Shown: positions 17,797 to 28,290, numbered from the stretch's first letter. The stretch: DNA of 64,000 nucleotides from Prorocentrum cordatum (GCA_963575745.1 CAUYUJ010009558.1:217779-281778); one strand, 5' to 3'. Made by a program: numbers and translations. Notes: generated by a model not told the origin, from the letters alone.

Positions 17797-18059
17797 GCCA
17801 GCTGCTGGGCCGGACACCCCCGCTCGCTTGCCGTGCACAGGGTGGTCCTTGAGGGGGGATTGTGCGCTGTGGTCTGCTGCCTGTGATGTTTCTTTCTGCT
17901 CGGCGCATGCTCCAGCCCGCATCGGCCAGCTGCGACGGAGATTCCGAATGTCTACACGAGCGCGAGCTGCCCTCAGCAGCTGGGCCTGGCAGCCGCGCTC
18001 ACTTGCCTTGCACAGGGTGGTCCTGAAGGCGAGCCAAGTTGTGCCATCCATTCTCATGT
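17797..18059. repeat. Direct duplication around CTTGC...CACAGGGTGGTCCT
   Basis: CAGCTGCTGGGCCGGACACC then GCTTGCCGTGCACAGGGTGG (17800-17850) recurs as CAGCAGCTGGGCCTGGCAGC then CTTGCCTTGCACAGGGTGG (17975-18022), a period of about 175 bases. Confidence 0.55.
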
Positions 18060-18440
18060 TCCGCTCCCTCCTCCTCCTCCTCCTCCTCCTCCTCCTCCTC
18101 CTCCTCCTCCTCTTCCTCATCCTCCTCCTTCGCTTTCTCCCCGATGTCCTCCTCAAGATACTCATCCATCCGCCCTCATTCCCCACCTCTTCCTCCCTAC
18201 TCCTCTCCCCTTCCCCTCTTTCCTCCTCCTTACGTACCTCCTCCCCCTCCTTTTGTTATTCCTCCTCCTCCTCCTCCTCCTCCTCCTCCTCCCTCTTCTC
18301 CTCCTCCCTGCCACCCCGCTGCCCTTGTAAAGACTCTCCTCCTCCTCCCTGCCCTCCTCCCTGCCACCTCCTCCTCCTCCTCCTCCTCCTCCTCCTCCTC
18401 CTCCTCCTCCTCCTCCTCCTCCTCCTCCCCCTCCCTGCCA
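18060..18440. repeat. (CTC)n microsatellite
   Basis: Three CTC blocks separated by TTCCCC-rich sequence. Poly-Leu, poly-Ser and poly-Pro frames are artefacts. Confidence 0.9.
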
Positions 18441-19329
18441 CCCCGCCACCTTTCTACAGGAGCAGTGGGAACCGAGAAGAAGGCAACGAGAGGGGAGGGG
18501 GCAGGTCGGAGGGCCACGCGCGCCTGACGAGCACTGCCCCTCGATGCAGGCGAGAGGTCCTGAAGGACACGGCTTCTGGACCCGAGGGCTGTGCCACCCA
18601 GCATTCTAAGACGAAGCCAGGACGAGGATAACATCGGGTGAGGGTAGACCGAGGATCTCTGAGAGCCGGCGGCTCTGGAGGCTGTCTCGGGCGCGGCGGC
18701 CTCCTCAGACATCCAGAAAGCTCTAAGAGCTTCCCAGTACGCTCTGGGACAGATCTATCCTCGACCTCGCCCCGCTCGACGTTCTGTCATGAAGCAGTCC
18801 TGGGGGCAGGGCGAAGCTCGAAGAGGCCGAGAGTGGCGCGAGAGTCTCGGGACCCCGTTTCTTTCAGGACCCCTCTGCCGCCCACGCCGCCCTTTTCCAG
18901 GAGCCCCGAATCACAGCTCACTGACCTTGACATGTTTCGGAGCCCACGGGTCCTGCTCATTAGCCGGGTGGTGTTTGTGCGACTGGACGCCCCCGCGGCA
19001 CCTCTGGATGAAGGGGCAACGATAGGAGGGGACTGGCATGGAGGGGAACATCTACCTGGACTCGGCGATACGTCGCCGATAGACCGGTGATAGGCCACCG
19101 AGAGCGACTCCGCACGTTCCTGGGCAAGTTGGGGCTGTCGGGCCCCTATCGGCGATCCATGGGCGATTGGGAGCCGATGCGTCCCCCCCTGTGCCCATCC
19201 ATCCCTCATCGCTGCCCCTGACCGGACCGGGAGCGAGGGAAGCCCACCACCGCCGGCGTGAGGCGTCAGGGAGGGGCCCCCTCCCGGAGGTGTGCCCGCC
19301 CAGTGCTGCGCTGCGCGCCCCGCTCGAGG
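18441..19329. other. Gene-less stretch
   Basis: No gene supported. 18605-18640 (AAGACGAAGCCAGGACGAGG) and 18640-18760 (AGGATCTCTGAGAGCCGGCG) resemble 24090-24230 (GCAAGACGGAGCTAGGACGA, AGATCTCTGAGCTCTGGCGG), a dispersed repeat pair. 19060-19170 has CGGCGATACGTCGCCGATAG-type motifs like the GATGCATCGG elements. Confidence 0.4.
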
Positions 19330-19690
19330 CAGCTGCTGCGGGTCATGCTTCTGCCCACGTCCACTGCAGCTTTTGGAGTCTGGGGCTCCCTTCCCCAGAG
19401 CCCGAGGCGCACTGGAGATTGATACGAAAAGGTGAAGTCGGGCGTGTCCCCCTACAGGGGGATCTGCGGCGAAAAATAAAACAAATACTCAAAAAATACT
19501 CCCAAATGGTCAAAAATAGTCCCCAGACTATTTCCGGACCATGTTTGAACATTCCTCCTGTAGAGGGACAGGCCCGACTTAACCCTTGGAGGCTCGATCT
19601 TTACCCATGTCCAGGGCGCCTCGGCCCTGGGGCGCCCTCTCCAGGGAAAAAGTCCAATACGCACCGGACACGCACCATCGCAGAGGCAAC
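19330..19690 (+). mobile_element. Dispersed repeat (CCAGTGCGCCTCGG), copy 2, split by a younger element
   Basis: The left half (TCTGCCCACGTCCACTGCAG, CTCCCTTCCCCAGAGCCCG, AGGCGCACTGGAG) matches 16440-16520; the right half (CCATGTCCAGGGCGCCTCGG, AAAGTCCAATACGCACCGGA) matches 16555-16615. Between them sits the 142-base element at 19437-19578. Confidence 0.7.
19437..19578. mobile_element. GTCGGGC...CTACAGG terminal-inverted-repeat element, short copy
   Basis: Left GTCGGGCGTGTCCCCCTACA then GGGGGAT; right TTCCTCCTGTAGAGGGACAG then GCCCGAC. AT-rich core with AAACAAATACTC, GGTCAAAAATAG, CCCCAGACTATTTC. Inserted in another repeat, so younger than it. Confidence 0.8.
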
Positions 19691-19849
19691 CTCCAGCTCG
19701 GGGGCGAGTCGGGCACCTCATCGCTGGATGCTGTCCAGTGGCCAGTGGTGGTGACCCTACACCTCGGTCGGGCATGTCCTCCTACAGGCGGACTTGGGAG
19801 GAATTAGCCTGGCGAAGGACCCAACCATATGCAGTTGTGAATGCCGCAA

Positions 19850-20289
19850 TTGTGCAGGGTGGTGGCGGACGCATGCGGGCGGTGCCACTGGGACCTTCGG
19901 TGGAGCCCCCTATGGGGCCACGAAACGCTGTACTGGGTGGGTGAGACGCGGTCAGCAAGGGCTGTGCTGCGTGGTGGCGGACGCATGCGAGCGGTGCCAC
20001 TGGGACCTTCGGTGGAGCTCCCTATGGGGCCACGAAACGCTGTACTGGGTGGGTGAAAGCAGGCAGGGAGCAAGGGCTGTGCAGGGTGGTGGCGGACGCA
20101 TGCGGGCGGTGCCGCTGGGACCTTTGGTGGAGCTCCCTATAGGGCTACGAAGCGCTGTTCTGGGTGGGTGAAGCGCAGGGAACAAGGGCTGTGCTGGGTG
20201 GTGGCGGACGCAAGCGGGCAGTGCCACTGGGACCTTTGGTGGAGCCCCCTATGGGGCCACGAAACGTGCGAGGGGTGTGCCAAAATGGG
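19850..20289 (+). repeat. Tandem repeat, long-unit part (about 112-115 bp)
   Basis: Four diverged units, each with GGTGGTGGCGGACGCATGCG, GGTGCCACTGGGACCTTCGG, GGAGCTCCCTATGGGGCCAC and TACTGGGTGGGTGA followed by a variable AGCAAGGGCT tail. They pass into the 90-base units downstream. Confidence 0.85.
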
Positions 20290-22040
20290 GTGTGGAACCG
20301 CATGCCAGCGCAGCCACTGGGGCCTTCGGTGGAGCTCCCTCTGGAGCCACGAAACGTGTGAGGGGTGTGCCGAAATGGGGGGTGGAACCGCATGCGAGCG
20401 CAGCCACTGCGGCGTTCGGTGGAGCTCCCTATGGGGCCACGAGACGTGTGAAGGGCGTGCCGAAAAAGGGGTGGAACCGCATGCGAGCGCAGCCACTGGG
20501 GCCTTCGGTGGAGCTCTCTATGGGGCCACGAACCGTGTGAGGGGTGTGCCGAAATGGGGGGGGAACCACATGCGAGCGCAGCCACTGGGGCGTTCGGTGG
20601 AGCTCCCCATGGAGCCACCCACGAAGCGTGTGAGGGGTGTGCCAGAATGGGGGGTGGAACCGCATGCGGGCGCAGCCACTGGGGCCTTCGGTGGAGCTCC
20701 CTATGGGGCCACGAAACGTGTGAGGGGTGTGCCAGAATGGGGGGTGGAACCGCATGCGGGCGCAGCCACTGGGGCCTTCGGTGGAGCTCCCTATGGGGCC
20801 ACGAAACGTGTGAGGGGTGTGCCAGAATGGGGGGTGGAACCGCATGCGGGCGCAGCCACTGGGGCCTTCGGTGGAGCTCCCTATGGGGCCACGAACGTGT
20901 GACGTGTGCAGGGGGGAGCTCCCTATGGGGCCACGAAACGTGTGAGGGGTGTGCCAGGGGGGTGGAACCGCATGCGGGCGCAGCCACTGGGGCCTTCGGT
21001 GGAGCTCCCTATGGGGCCACGAAACGTGTGAGGGGTGTGCCAGAAATGGGGGGTGGAACCGCATGCGGGCGCAGCCACTGGGGCCTTCGGTGGAGCTCCC
21101 TATGGGGCCACGAAACGTGTGAGGGGTGTGCCAGAACGGGGGTGGAACCGCATGCGGGCGCAGCCACTGGGGCCTTCGGTGGAGCTCCCTATGGGGCCAC
21201 GAAACGTGTGAGGGGTGTGCCAGAATGGGGGGTGGAACCGCATGCGGGCGCAGCCACTGGGGCCTTCGGTGGAGCTCCCTATGGGGCCACGAAACGTGTG
21301 AGGGGTGTGCCAGAATGGGGGGTGGAACCGCATGCGGGCGCAGCCACTGGGGCCTTCGGTGGAGCTCCCTATGGGGCCACGAAACGTGTGAGGGGTGTGC
21401 CAGAATGGGGGGTGGAACCGCATGCGGGCGCAGCCACTGGGGCCTTCGGTGGAGCTCCCTATGGGGCCACGAAACGTGTGAGGGGTGTGCCAGAATGGGG
21501 GGTGGAACCGCATGCGGGCGCAGCCACTGGGGCCTTCGGTGGAGCTCCCTATGGGGCCACGAAACGTGTGAGGGGTGTGCCAGAATGGGGGGTGGAACCG
21601 CATGCGGGCGCAGCCACTGGGGCCTTCGGTGGAGCTCCCTATGGGGCCACGAAACGTGTGAGGGGTGTGCCAGAATGGGGGGTGGAACCGCATGCGGGCG
21701 CAGCCACTGGGGCCTTCGGTGGAGCTCCCTATGGGGCCACGAAACGTGTGAGGGGTGTGCCAGAATGGGGGGTGGAACCGCATGCGGGCGCAGCCACTGG
21801 GGCCTTCGGTGGAGCTCCCTATGGGGCCACGAAACGTGTGAGGGGTGTGCCAAAATGGGGGGTGGAACCGCATGCGGGCGCAGCCACTGGGGCCTTCGGT
21901 GGAGCTCCCTATGGGGCCACGAACGTGTGAGGGGTGTGCCAGAATGGGGGGTGGAACCGCATGCGGGCGCAGCCACTGGGACCTTCGGTGGAGCTCCCTA
22001 TGGGGCCACGAAACGTGTGAGGGGTGTGCCAGAATGGGTG
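20290..22040 (+). repeat. Minisatellite, 90 bp unit, about 20 copies
   Basis: The unit carries GGGGCCTTCGGTGGAGCTCC, CTATGGGGCCACGAAACGTG, TGAGGGGTGTGCCAGAATGG and GGGGTGGAACCGCATGCGGG. Copies from about 21150 to 21840 are almost identical; earlier ones are more diverged, and 20885-20960 holds a partial unit with a rearranged junction. Because 90 is divisible by 3, long repeat-peptide frames (30-residue period) stay open on both strands; I do not call these genes. Confidence 0.95.
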
Positions 22041-22271
22041 TGGGAGGGGGAGGAGGGGGGAGGAAGGGGAGGAGGAGGAAGGAGGAGGAAGGAGGAACGC
22101 GGGGCGACGCCTCTTCAAAACGAGGACCCAACACCACAGGATGGTTGGGAAAAACAAAAACACACTCGACAGATATTCAACAACAGGAAAAGCAATCATA
22201 CAAATATGGCCCCCAGACTATTGGTTGACTATTTTGGAATCGTAATCCTCCTGTAGAGGGACGTGCCTGAC

Positions 22272-22675
22272 TCAACCCTAAACATCCGGCGCTCGGACTT
22301 GTTCGATGCGTGGCCTTCCAAGACCGCTCTACACCTGCCGACTGCCTTCATCCCGAGCAAGCTTCTGTCGGGCGTTGACAGAACTGGGTTTTGTGAAACC
22401 GTGGTACTGTGTACTGGGGGACGCCCCCCCCTCCCCCCCTGCCCCGTTTCACTAACCAGAACTGCCGTCACCCGATAAAACACCAGCTACGGCAGGCCTG
22501 GTTTAGTGATTCTGGCCACTTCCAGGGCTCCGGGGCCCTACCGCTGACCGGGTCCCCTTACCCGATTCTGACGGTCCTATGAGGGCCCGAGGCTGGCCCC
22601 GAAGAAGGCCAAGCGCGCGTGTTGCCACGATCCGCGCTCGCGGCCGTTGCCGGAGACGCCCCCCAAGGAGGAAGA
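22272..22675. other. Gene-less spacer
   Basis: Nothing recognised beyond GC-rich single-copy sequence with short overlapping frames. Confidence 0.3.
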
Positions 22676-22764
22676 GGAGGAGGAGGAGGAGAAGGAGGAG
22701 GAGGAGGAGGAGGAGGAGGGAGGAGGAGGAGGAGGAGGAGGAGGAGGAGGAGGAGGAAGAGAAG
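22676..22764. repeat. (GAG)n microsatellite
   Basis: About 28 GAG triplets with an AAG interruption. Confidence 0.9.
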
Positions 22765-23139
22765 ACGCTCGCCCCGCCTGGTAACGTCACGCCTCGTGCC
22801 CGCGCCGTTTAGGCACTGCTAAGGGTAGCTATTTCCCAGACGGCGCCGGCGCGGGTTGCCAGCCCTCTCGCGCCCCCCTCCCCTCCCCCAGCAAGGGCCG
22901 GTATCGCCAGGGAGTCGCAACACATTGGACAAGACCGACCGCCCCGATGTCTGGCCGAAGCGCGGGATGTCCTCTGACCCACGACGGATTTGATTTCGAG
23001 GTCTCGGCCACTTCCCCAGGGGGTAATGTTTCCGTCCTGGTCCATGTTTGCTGTCCCGGCAGACCAATGTTGGCCCTCGGATGGCGAAGCCGAGGAACAA
23101 CGCCCTGATTGAAAGAATCGCTATCGTCGGAGATCTGGG

Positions 23140-23435
23140 TTGTTCGTCGTCGTCGTCGTTGTGATTGTTCTCGGCGTCGTTGTCGGCGTCGTCGTGTCGA
23201 CGTCGTCCTCGGCGTCGTCCTCAACTTCGTCTTCGTCGTCGTCGTCCTCGTCCTCGTCGCCCTCGTCCTCGTCGGCGTCCTCGTCCTCGTCCTCGTCCTC
23301 GTCGGCGTCCTCGTCGGCGTCGTCGTCGTTGGCGCCGTCGTCCTCGTCGGCGTCCTCGTGAGCGTTGTCCTCGTCCTCGTCCTCGTCGTCGTCCTCGTCG
23401 TTGGCGCCGTCGTCGTCGGCGCCGCCGTCGTCGTG
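23140..23435. repeat. (GTC)n array
   Basis: TCGTCG, TCCTCG and GGCGTCCTCG triplet variants over about 290 bases, open in all frames. The same triplet occurs inverted (GAC) at 30030-30310 and 59740-59940. Confidence 0.9.
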
Positions 23436-23601
23436 GTCGAGGCGCCGAGGGGGCGCGGCGCCGCGGCGCGGCGGCTCCGCCCCCGCGCTCCGCGGGGGGG
23501 CGGCGCGGCGCCTCGCGCGGCGCCTCGGGCGGCGCCTTCGGGCGGGGAGGGCGCACGCACGCGCGCGAAGGCTGCGCAGGGAGCGACCGTCCCGGCATGC
23601 C
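23436..23601. other. GC-rich segment between a triplet array and an element
   Basis: GGGCGGCGCGGCGCC-rich sequence; frames on both strands are Arg/Pro/Ala-rich. An exon fragment is possible but cannot be told from base composition. Confidence 0.25.
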
Positions 23602-23805
23602 TACAGTCGGGGCGTTGACCTAAGGAACCCGAAATAAGGAACCTCGATTTCCCGTCGAAACACGATTAAGGCCCCTTTTTCCAGAAGTTAAACCTCGATT
23701 TCCCGTCGAAAACATAAGGAACACCTGAGGCAAGCTGTGAAACACTGAAGGAACGCGGAGCCCCTCCCCAACGAAAAGGAATCCTGCTTCAGGGCCCCGA
23801 CTGTA
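23602..23805. mobile_element. TACAGTCGGGGC inverted-repeat element, copy 2, complete
   Basis: Begins TACAGTCGGGGCGTTGACC and ends CAGGGCCCCGACTGTA. The internal pieces AAGTTAAACCTCGATTTCCC and GTCGAAA occur twice. It matches 1-181 over CCTGAGGCAAGCTGTGAAAC and GGAACGCGGAGCCCCTCCCC. Confidence 0.8.
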
Positions 23806-24299
23806 CACGCCCACCGCGACATGTTCTTAGAACTTGCAGGTTTCCGAAAAGCATAACCCATGTTCTTGGCACATCAACCGATGTTAAAACACAACCGTCT
23901 CAGCCAGAAATGTTCCATAATCGCTCCGTGCAGACCATAAAAAAGGTGTTCGAGCATTGTCTGGCGGGCCTATTGGCCAGCCAGGACGCCTCGCCACTGC
24001 TTGAGAGAGGCCGCGCCCAGGCGGCGCACCGGCCGAAACCCCACACGATGTGCAGGCCAATGAACAACGCAAAAGGTCGCAGCGCAAGACGGAGCTAGGA
24101 CGAGGATCAAATCAAGGGAGGATAAGCCGAAGATCTCTGAGCTCTGGCGGGTCTGGGGGATGTAGCAGGTGCCGCGGTCTTCGCAGAGCGTTCTAGAACG
24201 CTCTGGAGCGCATTCGTCCTCGTCCTGGCCGCGCCCGACAGCGCGAATGCAAGCGCGCCAGAACGCAGACACAGGAACGCGGCGGGAAGGGCGGAGGAC
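23806..24299. other. Gene-less stretch with one dispersed repeat
   Basis: 23815-23905 repeats ATGTTCTTAGAAC/CATGTTCTTGGCAC. 24090-24230 matches 18605-18760 (see that entry). No gene. Confidence 0.35.
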
Positions 24300-24520
24300 C
24301 CCTTTCTTGCTGGCAATATTCATATCCATATCCAGTGCGTCTTGGACTGTCCTGAAAAGGGCACCGCAAGGCCGACGCGCACAAGACATGGACAGACATC
24401 GAGACTCTATAGGGGCAAGGTCCTTTTCCAGATCCAGTGCGCCTCGGGGTTCTGGGGAAGAGAGCCCCAAACTCACAGATTGCAGTGGAAATGGGCACAA
24501 GTCTTGCCAACATTTTTCCC
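24300..24520 (-). mobile_element. Dispersed repeat (CCAGTGCGCCTCGG), copy 3, inverted
   Basis: Read on the minus strand it matches copies at 16425 and 19330: TCTTCCCCAGAACCCCGAGG, CGCACTGGATCTGG, CTGGATATGGATATGAATAT. It shows the uninterrupted state of the site where the 19437 element sits. Confidence 0.65.
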
Positions 24521-24542
24521 ATGACCAGGACAGCTCCCATCG

Positions 24543-24695
24543 TGGAGGAGGAGGAGGAGGAGGAGAAGCAGGAGGAGGAGGAGGAGGAGGGAGGAGGAGG
24601 AGGAGGAGGAGGAGGAGGAGAAGGGAGGAGGCAAGGAGGAGGAGGAGGGAGTAGGAGGAGGAGGGAGGAGGAGGAGGAGGGGGAGGAGGAGGTCT
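24543..24695. repeat. (GAG)n microsatellite
   Basis: GAG triplets with AAG and GGAGGG interruptions, adjoining the inverted repeat copy to the left. Confidence 0.9.
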
Positions 24696-24860
24696 CCTCG
24701 CCGGCGGCCCCGAATACCTCGCGGAGCTATCTCCAGGGGGGGGGGGGCGGGGGCGGCCGGGCCCCCCCGTCGCCGCCACGGCTCGGCCTGACTCGGTTGA
24801 GCTCCACGGCGGCCCTCGCTGGCTTGGTTCCGTGTTCCTTCTGCGCCTCCTCTGGAGGCT
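24696..24860. other. Short exon-like segment
   Basis: On the minus strand PPEEAQKEHGTKPARAAVEL is open next to an element boundary; the plus strand is equally open. Undecided. Confidence 0.2.
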
Positions 24861-25054
24861 GTTGATGGGCCGATGCTCCATCACCACTGCCATGGGTAGG
24901 AGAGGGAGGAGAAGGAGGAGGAGGAGGAGGAGGAGGAGGAGGAGGAGGAGGAGAAGGAGGAGGAGGAGGAGGAGGGGGAGAGGAGGCGGAACTCCCCATC
25001 CTCCCTTCTCACCCGTGCTACATATGGTAGCGGTGGTGGAAAATTGGCTCACCA
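24861..25054. mobile_element. Inverted-repeat element (TGATGGGCCTG family), copy 3, with GAG core
   Basis: Left GTTGATGGGCCGATGCTCCA then TCACCACTGCCATGG; right ATGGTAGCGGTGGTGGAAAA then TTGGCTCACCA. Core (GAG)n at 24905-24980. More diverged ends than the other copies. Confidence 0.65.
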
Positions 25055-25104
25055 GCTGTTGCCACCCATGCTCGCGCAAGGGCGGGAGGGGCTGAGGACC
25101 CATG

Positions 25105-25300
25105 TTGGGACGCACCAAGACATACAGTAGAGCGATGTGCCCTCCGTGAAGGCGTGCGTCTTGCCCGAAAATATGGTACAATCATCTCGTAGCATACCGT
25201 CTCCCGAGCGGTATGACCTGGCAGCGCCCGCCACGGAGCTCCTACTCTCTAAAATTTCTGGGCTCGCGTGTCGCCCCTGGGAGGGCGACGCGAACATAGG
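25105..25300. repeat. Hairpin repeat with CCCGAGCGGTATG core, copy 2
   Basis: Left hairpin between GACGCACC and GGCGTGCGTC; middle CCGTCTCCCGAGCGGTATGA; right hairpin GTGTCGCCCCTGGGAGGGCG then ACGCGAAC. Same order as the copies at 28097 and 58742. Confidence 0.75.
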
Positions 25301-25599
25301 AGATCGCGGCGGGCGGCTCTGGGGCTCTTGTCTGGCCCTAGAGCCTAGAGGGGCCCTCTGCGGCCCATGGACCGTCAAACAGATACTGGGGATGAAGACC
25401 CGGTCCCGCTGAACGGGTCGAGACCGCGAGGGGTCCACGTTGCGAGAAGAATCGCGACTATTCGGGTCAAGGGAGGGAAACATGACGGAGGACGAGGAAG
25501 GGGAACGGGTGCGAGCATCGGGACCAAGAATATGTCCACTACACCATACTACGTCTGTCCTCTTCTCAATGGGAAATGGCGGCCCAGGCACCGTGTGCA
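25301..25599. other. Gene-less spacer
   Basis: No feature recognised. Confidence 0.3.
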
Positions 25600-25765
25600 T
25601 GTCAACATGTATATATATATATAAACATATATAGATGCGTCTATGTATAGTCATCTATCGATATATATATATATATATATATGTACATATCGATGTATAC
25701 ATATGCATAAACATATGTACATGTATACAAAATGCATTGGTGTCTATATATATACACAGGTACAT
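25600..25765. repeat. (TA)n and TATACATA-rich microsatellite
   Basis: ATATAT runs at 25608-25622 and 25660-25681, then degenerate ACATATGTACATGTATAC. The most AT-rich stretch in the window. Confidence 0.9.
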
Positions 25766-26219
25766 ACATAGACTTGCTTGTGCGACACCTGGCGCCCAGA
25801 AAGCCGGCGGGAAACTTACACACCATACAACGTCATGTGACGATTCTGCGAAGCCCCATGGGACAGGGCACAGATGCCTTAGTGTACCTAAGAGCGCTTC
25901 CCAAGAAGTAATGGAGGGTGGTCAATAGGTAGGAAGGGAGGGACGAGGTTCCTCAGCGGGGAATGGGTCGAGACCTCCGCGGGTCGGCGCTGTGGGGAAA
26001 ACACAACATGACGTCGGGGGCCTTGGGGTCTCATGGAGGTCGGAGGGCGCAAGGGACAGTCGCGAACGTTGGCTTCGCGTGCCGCGGCGGCGACGGCCCC
26101 GGCGAAACACGCCACGCCATGCCATCTGATGCCACGCGTTGCCCCGCTCCGCGGGGCGGCGCAGACCCGGGAAGGTTTGGGACCTTTGCGCTGGGGGGTT
26201 GGGAAGTGATTGGCGTTAG
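25766..26219. other. Gene-less spacer
   Basis: Single-copy looking, no domain in any frame; GGCGCAGACCCGGGAAGG near 26158. Confidence 0.3.
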
Positions 26220-26370
26220 GTCGGGCACGTCCTCCTACAGGCGGATTTTCGAAGGAAAATGAAGCATAGTCAAAACAAACCCACAAATAATCAAAAATAG
26301 CCGAAAAGTCGTCCCCTGACCATTGTTTGACTTCTCTTGGATATTCCTCCAGAAGAGGGAGATGCCCAAC
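26220..26370. mobile_element. GTCGGGC...CTACAGG terminal-inverted-repeat element, copy 3
   Basis: Left GTCGGGCACGTCCTCCTACA then GGCGGATTTTC; right TATTCCTCCAGAAGAGGGAG then ATGCCCAAC. Core AAACAAACCCACAAATAATC, AAAAATAG, GTCCCCTGACCATTGTTTGA, matching the other copies. Confidence 0.75.
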
Positions 26371-26879
26371 TTAAAATTAGCGTGTCGCGCCGAAGTGAGG
26401 TTGGCAAAAACTGGAAGATCGACACGCTGAGCCGGAGTTCCTGACCGTGGCTGACACCCTCCAAGAAGGAAGGGGCCGAGAGAAAGGGGAAGGAGGAAGG
26501 GCGGGGAGGGAGGGAGTGAGGGCGGAGGAGGAGGAGGAGGCAGGCCTCAGTAAGGAGAGGCAGCTGCCAGATGGGTCGGCTGTCAGCAGCGAATCGGCGA
26601 CATGCCCATGAAGGCGGGGCTCGCAGCGGGGCTGGCATCCTCGGGAGGGGCCCGAAGCACTCCACACGTCTGTTACTCAACTGCCTCATCCCTCATCGAT
26701 CATTCCTCGATCCTCCTCATCCTCGTTCCATAATTCCGGTTCCCTCTCCAAACCTCCTCCCTCTCCTTCCTTCTCCACCTTCCTCCTCTCCGTCTCCTCG
26801 TCGTGCGCACGTCCTCCTCATTTCCTCCATCCCTCCTCCGCCTCCTCCCTCTTCCCTGCCCTGAACCCCTCTTCCACAC
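26371..26879. other. Gene-less spacer rich in TCC
   Basis: GGAGG and CCTCC tracts on both strands, merging into the CTC array. No gene. Confidence 0.35.
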
Positions 26880-27125
26880 CATCTTCACTTCCTCCTCCCT
26901 CCTCCTCCCTCCTCCTCCCCCTCCCTCCTCCTCCTCCTCCTCCTCCTCCTCCTCCTCCTCCTCCTCCTCCTCCTCCTCCTCCTCCCTCCCTCCTCCTCCC
27001 TCCTCCTCCTCCTCCTCCTTCCTCCTCCTCCTCCTCCTCCTCCTCCCTCCTCCTCCTCCTCGCCCTCCTCCTCCTCCTCCTCCTCCTCCTCCTCCTCCTC
27101 CTCCTCCTCCTCCCTCCTCCTCCTG
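26880..27125. repeat. (CTC)n microsatellite
   Basis: About 240 bases of CTC with CCCTCC interruptions. Confidence 0.9.
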
Positions 27126-27340
27126 GACCCTCCTCCTCCCTCCTCCTGCCTGGACCCCTCGTCCTCGTCGGCGCCGGCGCCGCCACAGGCCGCCCCGCAC
27201 GGCAGCGGCTCGGGGCGGCCGAGGCCGGCCAGCGCCCCGGGCCGGACGCACGCGCCCTCCCCCGGGGCGGGGCCGACGGGGCCGCCGGGCCGCGCGGTGC
27301 TGCCGAGGGAGAGCCGCCGCGGCCTTTGCGCATGCGGCCG
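27126..27340. other. GC-rich island between two triplet arrays
   Basis: Around 75% GC, CGCCGGCGCC-rich; minus-strand frame has APSAPPRGRARASGPGRWPA but other frames are open too. Possible exon, unproven. Confidence 0.25.
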
Positions 27341-27437
27341 GTTGCAGCAGCAGCAGCAGGAGCAGCAGCAGCAGCAGCAGGAGCAGCATCAGCATCAGCA
27401 TCATCGTCATCGTCATCAGCATCAGCATCAGCATCAG

Positions 27438-27496
<59 letters not shown>

Positions 27497-27515
27497 GCAT
27501 CAGCATCAGCATCAG

Positions 27516-27550
<35 letters not shown>

Positions 27551-27868
27551 GCGTCATCATCACCATCAGCATCATCGTCATCAGCATCAGCATCATCATC
27601 ATCATCATCATCGTCATCAGCATCAGCATCAGCATCAGCATCATCAGCATCATCATCAGCATCAGCATCGTCATCATCGTCATCATCATAATCAGCATCA
27701 TCAGCATCATCATCAGCATCAGCATCCTCATCATCGTCATCATCATCATCATTCAGATCACAATCATATCACCATCATCATCATCATCATCATCATCAGC
27801 ATCAGTATCATCATCGTCATCGTCATCATCGTCATCATCGTCATCATCGTCATCATCATGATCGCACC
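27341..27868 (+). repeat. (CAG)n then (CAT)n/(CAG)n array
   Basis: CAGCAGCAG start, then over 500 bases of CATCAT with CATCAG and CGTCAT variants. The poly-His frame over it is an artefact of the triplet. Similar array at 52138-52572. Confidence 0.95.
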
Positions 27869-27999
27869 ACCCCATCTGATTCACCAAAAGATGGCCCCCA
27901 ACCTTTTGGGCGGGGGACCTAAGTTAGGAGTGCCAAGCTCAAGCATTTGGCATGGGAGGTTTTTTATCTCTCTGAAGACGTGCCAGACCAAACCGCCCA
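27869..27999. other. Short spacer
   Basis: Nothing recognised. Confidence 0.3.
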
Positions 28000-28096
28000 G
28001 AAGGATCATCCCTCAGGCCGAGACGGGGACCGCAGTGAGGCCAGGTCTTCACTATGTTATGAGGGTTAGGGTATCTGGTTTTCTCGATGACCATCA
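28000..28096. repeat. Dispersed repeat GACGGGGACCGCAGTGAGGC, copy 1
   Basis: Shares ATCATCCCTCA, GACGGGGACC(G/T)CAGTGAG, GCCA, TTATGAGGGTTAGG and TTTTCTCGATGACC with 45165-45255. Immediately left of a hairpin repeat. Confidence 0.65.
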
Positions 28097-28290
28097 TGGG
28101 GCGCACAAGGACATACTGGTACGATGCGTCCTCCCCCGAGGCGTGCGTCCGACTCCGAGCATATAAAGTACACAAGTCTGATAGTTCAACGTTACCCGAG
28201 CGGTACGGTCCAAAAGAGCCAGCCACGACGCGAAAACTAGAAGAGTTGTCAGTGCGCGCGTCGCCCCTGAGGGGGGTGACGCGCACATGA
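28097..28290. repeat. Hairpin repeat with CCCGAGCGGTA core, copy 3
   Basis: GGGCGCACAAGGACATACTG, then GAGGCGTGCGTCCGAC (left hairpin), ACGTTACCCGAGCGGTACGG, and right hairpin GTGCGCGCGTCGCCCC with GGGGTGACGCGCAC. Confidence 0.75.

Larger units (their letters stand above)
19767..22271. mobile_element. GTCGGGC...CTACAGG element expanded by an internal minisatellite
   Basis: Left terminus GTCGGGCATGTCCTCCTACA then GGCGGA at 19767; right terminus TCCTCCTGTAGAGGGACGTG then CCTGAC ending 22271. Its right interior (AAACAAAAACACACTCG, CCCCCAGACTATTGG) matches the AT-rich core of the 142-base copy. The 2.1 kb in between is almost wholly tandem repeat. Confidence 0.75.

Noticed and set aside
20429-21976. 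Long open frames of 450-515 codons with a 30-residue repeat
   Set aside because: They follow from a 90-base tandem unit whose length is a multiple of 3; several frames on both strands stay open, and the array lies inside a mobile element.
19850-22040. CRISPR-like array
   Set aside because: Units are contiguous with no unique spacers and the context is eukaryotic.
27297-28166. Poly-histidine protein frame
   Set aside because: Encoded by a CAT/CAG microsatellite, equally open as poly-Ser and poly-Ile.
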